A program made the translations under genes and the position numbers. Below the pieces are notes generated by a model. The model had not been told where the DNA came from. It saw nothing but the letters and a program-made list of their open reading frames with translations, and ran no database searches. From NCBI GenBank assembly GCA_007120055.1, contig SKOL01000600.1, positions 1 to 6,823 on the forward strand: a stretch of 6,823 nt of DNA, in the 5' to 3' direction. This DNA is from Anaerobacillus sp. (lineage in GTDB: Bacteria; Bacillota; Bacilli; Bacillales_H; Anaerobacillaceae). This document shows, one piece after another, positions 6,223-6,823 of the stretch (position 1 is its first letter; the number at the start of each line of letters is the position of its first letter).

Positions 6223-6352
6223 CAGTTTTTATATAAATTATTATTAAAAGTATATTGGTGTTGTGTGTCACTCCCCTCAACACTTTGTTTCACAGCGATT
6301 GTTTCACGGAGAGTGCAAAATGAAACTAGCATTCAACTATTACACACTATAA
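6223..6352. other. Non-coding stretch upstream of the phn promoter
   Basis: I find no gene here. It holds the A+T-rich tract next to the promoter, a GTGTTG/CAACAC inverted repeat (6258-6263 and 6278-6283, 14-nt loop) and two copies of TTGTTTCAC (6285-6293 and 6299-6307, 14 nt apart). Part of it (from about 6300) may be degraded sequence of the adjacent nuclease/transposase remnant. Confidence 0.5.
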
Positions 6353-6583
6353 CTGAAACGCAAAAACTGGCGTGATTTTTTTAATATAAGAAATGAGGTA
6401 GATCGAATCATGGAACTGATGACTTCATGGGAGAAAAAAGGTTTTGAGCGAGGTATTGAAAAATGGCTTATTAAAGTGACTAAACAAATGCTAGCAGGAG
6501 GATATACAATCTAAGAAATTCGTAAGTTAACCGGAATAACAGAGGAAGATCTAATAAAGCTGAAAGAAGAACAAGAAAAATAA
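6353..6583 (+). pseudogene. C-terminal remnant of an Rpn-type PD-(D/E)XK recombination-promoting nuclease/putative transposase
   Basis: One plus-strand frame is bounded by in-frame stops at 6350-6352 and 6581-6583 and broken by TAA at 6512-6514. It reads through ...VDRIMELMTSWEKKGFERG (ending near 6450), then KQMLAGGYTI, the stop, then EIRKLTGITEEDLIKLK. The ELMTSWEKKG...G element followed by a helix and an xxIxxLTGIxxEDIxxLK tail is characteristic of the C-terminus of the Rpn (YhgA-like) nuclease family, which promotes RecA-independent recombination. The catalytic N-terminal domain (about 200 residues) is absent from the upstream sequence. A 34-codon ORF from the ATG at 6410 remains but is unlikely to be functional. 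This is the debris of a mobile or recombination-related gene. Confidence 0.65.
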
Positions 6584-6598
6584 TGGTTTATGAAAAAT

Positions 6599-6717
6599 GA
6601 GGCTGGGACAAAACAAAGTGTCAGAAACCGCTCGGCACCGAATATAGACATATGATAAATATGTCCGTCTATATTTAGTAGGGTCCGCGTGGTGTCAGAC
6701 ACTTTTGTCCCAGCCTC
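6599..6717. terminator. Long bidirectional terminator-like hairpin (GAGGCTGGGAC type)
   Basis: A 15-bp perfect inverted repeat (GAGGCTGGGACAAAA at 6599-6613; its complement at 6703-6717) extends to 20 bp if CAAA (6614-6617) is bulged, pairing GTGTC with GACAC. Inside is a second stem (AATATAGAC-ATAT with ATAT-GTC...TATATT, around a GATAA loop near 6654-6658). CTCTTTCTT follows on the plus strand and CTCATTTTTC on the minus strand, so it could stop transcription both ways: plus from the nuclease remnant, minus from whatever lies beyond the window. Elements beginning GAGGCTGGGAC are common between genes in Firmicutes. Confidence 0.75.
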
Positions 6718-6764
6718 TTTCTTACCTCTAGTCAAGTGTTTTTATAACTTTTTTATGTTAGATG

Positions 6765-6810
6765 AATTAATTTTGAGTGGGAGGGGTACCCCTCCCACTC
6801 AAAATTAATT
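6765..6810. repeat. Perfect 46-bp palindrome without spacer
   Basis: The sequence reads identically on both strands from 6765 to 6810. The symmetry axis lies between 6787 and 6788, inside GGGGTACCCC, and the G+C-rich core (GAGTGGGAGGGG and complement) is flanked by AATTAATTTT arms. It is not followed by a run of T, so it is not a typical terminator. It could be a binding or cleavage site, a mobile-element end or junction, or a hairpin-forming end. The sequence alone does not say which. Confidence 0.85.
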
Positions 6811-6823
6811 TGCGTAAGCCAAA

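Noticed and set aside
6511..6735. Minus-strand ORF of 74 codons
   Set aside because: It runs through the terminator hairpin and the antisense of the nuclease remnant; there is no RBS and its composition fits a shadow.
1..6823. tRNA, rRNA, CRISPR array or known riboswitch
   Set aside because: I saw no regularly spaced repeats, no cloverleaf with a TTCGA-type loop, and no riboswitch consensus; the non-coding gaps are too short or lack the motifs.

Overview
The window is A+T-rich DNA with GGAGG-type ribosome binding sites. It has a lipoprotein-type PhnD, sigma-A-like promoter hexamers and hairpin terminators with T-tracts. Together these point to a low-G+C Gram-positive, most likely a Bacillaceae member; this is inference, because no species-diagnostic gene is present. 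All intact genes lie on the minus strand, so they are read from high to low coordinates.

Positions 6135 to 3578 hold a three-gene ABC import operon in the order phnD (substrate-binding lipoprotein), phnC (ATPase) and phnE (permease). The family imports phosphonates or related phosphorus oxyanions such as phosphite. The cistrons are tightly coupled: the phnC ribosome binding site overlaps the phnD stop, and phnE starts 41 nt inside phnC behind a near-perfect ribosome binding site. A good sigma-A-type promoter (TTGACA, 17 nt, TAACAT) sits 59 nt upstream of the chosen phnD start. No C-P lyase or phosphite dehydrogenase gene is visible, so the physiological substrate is open.

Positions 3577 to 3166 are a 412-nt intergenic stretch with two parts. 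Next to phnE is an A+T-rich part carrying a small palindrome (AGTGCCAGGCACT). Next to the following gene is an unexplained block of about 160 nt with clearly higher G+C (46% by hand count) and several small inverted repeats.

Positions 3165 to 1 hold a modification-dependent restriction operon: a 105-residue gene of unknown function, then mcrB, then mcrC, which runs off the window. McrB has a PUA-like EVE domain, a probable reader of modified bases, between an unrecognised N-terminal region and the GTP-hydrolysing AAA+ domain. McrC keeps the D...D-x-K nuclease core. The upstream 105-residue protein, which may have a winged-helix-like C-terminus, is the least explained part of the system and the best candidate for something new: a regulator or accessory subunit of an EVE-McrBC system.

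Positions 6353 to 6823 are accessory or decayed DNA. They hold a C-terminal remnant of an Rpn-type (PD-(D/E)XK) recombination-promoting nuclease/transposase on the plus strand, interrupted by a stop, then a long bidirectional terminator hairpin (GAGGCTGGGAC type), then a perfect 46-bp palindrome with no spacer near the window end.
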